Assembly (NCBI GenBank): GCA_903907995.1 | Contig: CAIVQH010000010.1 | Coordinates: forward strand, 53,023-117,022 | Direction: 5' to 3' | Origin: an uncultured Verrucomicrobiota bacterium | GTDB lineage: Bacteria; Verrucomicrobiota; Verrucomicrobiia; Limisphaerales; UBA9464 | Length of the DNA: 64,000 bases | Shown: positions 63,935 to 64,000 of the stretch, one piece after another | Position numbering within the stretch: position 1 is the first letter of the stretch | Layout: every line of letters begins with the position of its first letter | Notes under the pieces: generated by a model | The model's input: only the letters and a program-made list of their open reading frames with translations | Told to the model about the DNA's origin: nothing | Databases searched by the model: none | Translations under genes and position numbers: made by a program

Positions 63935-64000
63935 TAGCGCTGAAAGCGCCTCCGAATAATGCCTGGGGTGGAGCGAGCTACGCGAGCGTAGCTCGCTCCA
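63935..64000. repeat. Composite palindromic repeat copy C, cut by the window end
   Basis: AGCGCTGAAAGCGC, then TGCCTGGGGTGGAGCGAGC from 63960, in the reverse orientation of the right half of the copy at 8655-8895. The last 30 nt form a perfect 14-bp hairpin, GGAGCGAGCTACGC / GCGTAGCTCGCTCC, with a 2-nt loop. The remainder lies beyond the window. Confidence 0.8.

Overview
The window is about 64 kb of GC-rich bacterial chromosome that most resembles Verrucomicrobiota, probably the Pedosphaera/Limisphaera side of the phylum. This is inferred from gene content. Seen here are an operon with DUF1549/DUF1553 and DUF1501 proteins, a PVC-type cytochrome/propeller dehydrogenase, two pseudopilin-like proteins with an H-X9-DG C-terminus, PEP-CTERM tails, and a circularly permuted ATP-grasp/alpha-E pair. 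There is no rRNA and no CRISPR array. One tRNA (Pro, TGG) and one complete insertion sequence (IS1380 family) are present.

Layout. 0-8.6 kb: two pseudopilin-like genes, DNA polymerase X, an EF-hand lipoprotein, a phosphomannose-isomerase-like cupin, a Tat-exported FAD oxidoreductase and a GH43-like glycosidase. 9.1-14.2 kb: a planctomycete-type operon (DUF1549/1553, a small zinc-ribbon membrane protein, DUF1501, PPC domain). 14.4-19.3 kb: a TonB-dependent receptor followed by two exported purine-nucleoside proteins (NUP family and adenosine deaminase), which looks like a nucleoside scavenging locus. 19.4-22.8 kb: folC, a PEP-CTERM protein and a dipeptide epimerase. 23.0-26.8 kb: alpha-E, an acyltransferase and ATP-grasp on the minus strand. 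27-38.5 kb: DUF971, a four-cysteine periplasmic protein, MobA, the PVC dehydrogenase, an APC permease, a PEP-CTERM-like protein, an NTF2-like pseudogene, RecQ and CinA. 38.9-47.8 kb: AGE epimerase, tRNA-Pro, a cytochrome/copper-oxygenase-like/TPR protein with a redoxin, LarE, an O-antigen ligase, a polyprenyl glycosylphosphotransferase and a double-SH3-like protein. 48-53.5 kb: a barrel-like repeat protein, LysE, MlaE-MlaF-MlaD and an FHA protein. 53.6-64 kb: the IS1380 element, a sugar dehydrogenase, a rhodanese, LigA, an SDR, a BNR-type propeller and a small lipoprotein.

The most distinctive signal is non-coding. Many intergenic gaps carry hairpin-like elements whose two arms are built from degenerate 6-8 nt tandem units (for example GATTAN, GCCAGTAA, TCAGTGA, CCAAGCT). 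The sequence of units differs between gaps, and the two arms often carry the same units in a different order. A second, unrelated family is a composite palindromic repeat of about 240 bp with 39-nt inverted arms, seen twice in full and once cut by the window edge. One full copy is split exactly at an internal hairpin loop by the IS1380 element, which has perfect 15-bp ends and a 5-bp target duplication.

All functional calls rest on reading motifs by eye. No database search was run. Start codons were chosen by signal peptide, family length and spacing, and are noted where uncertain.
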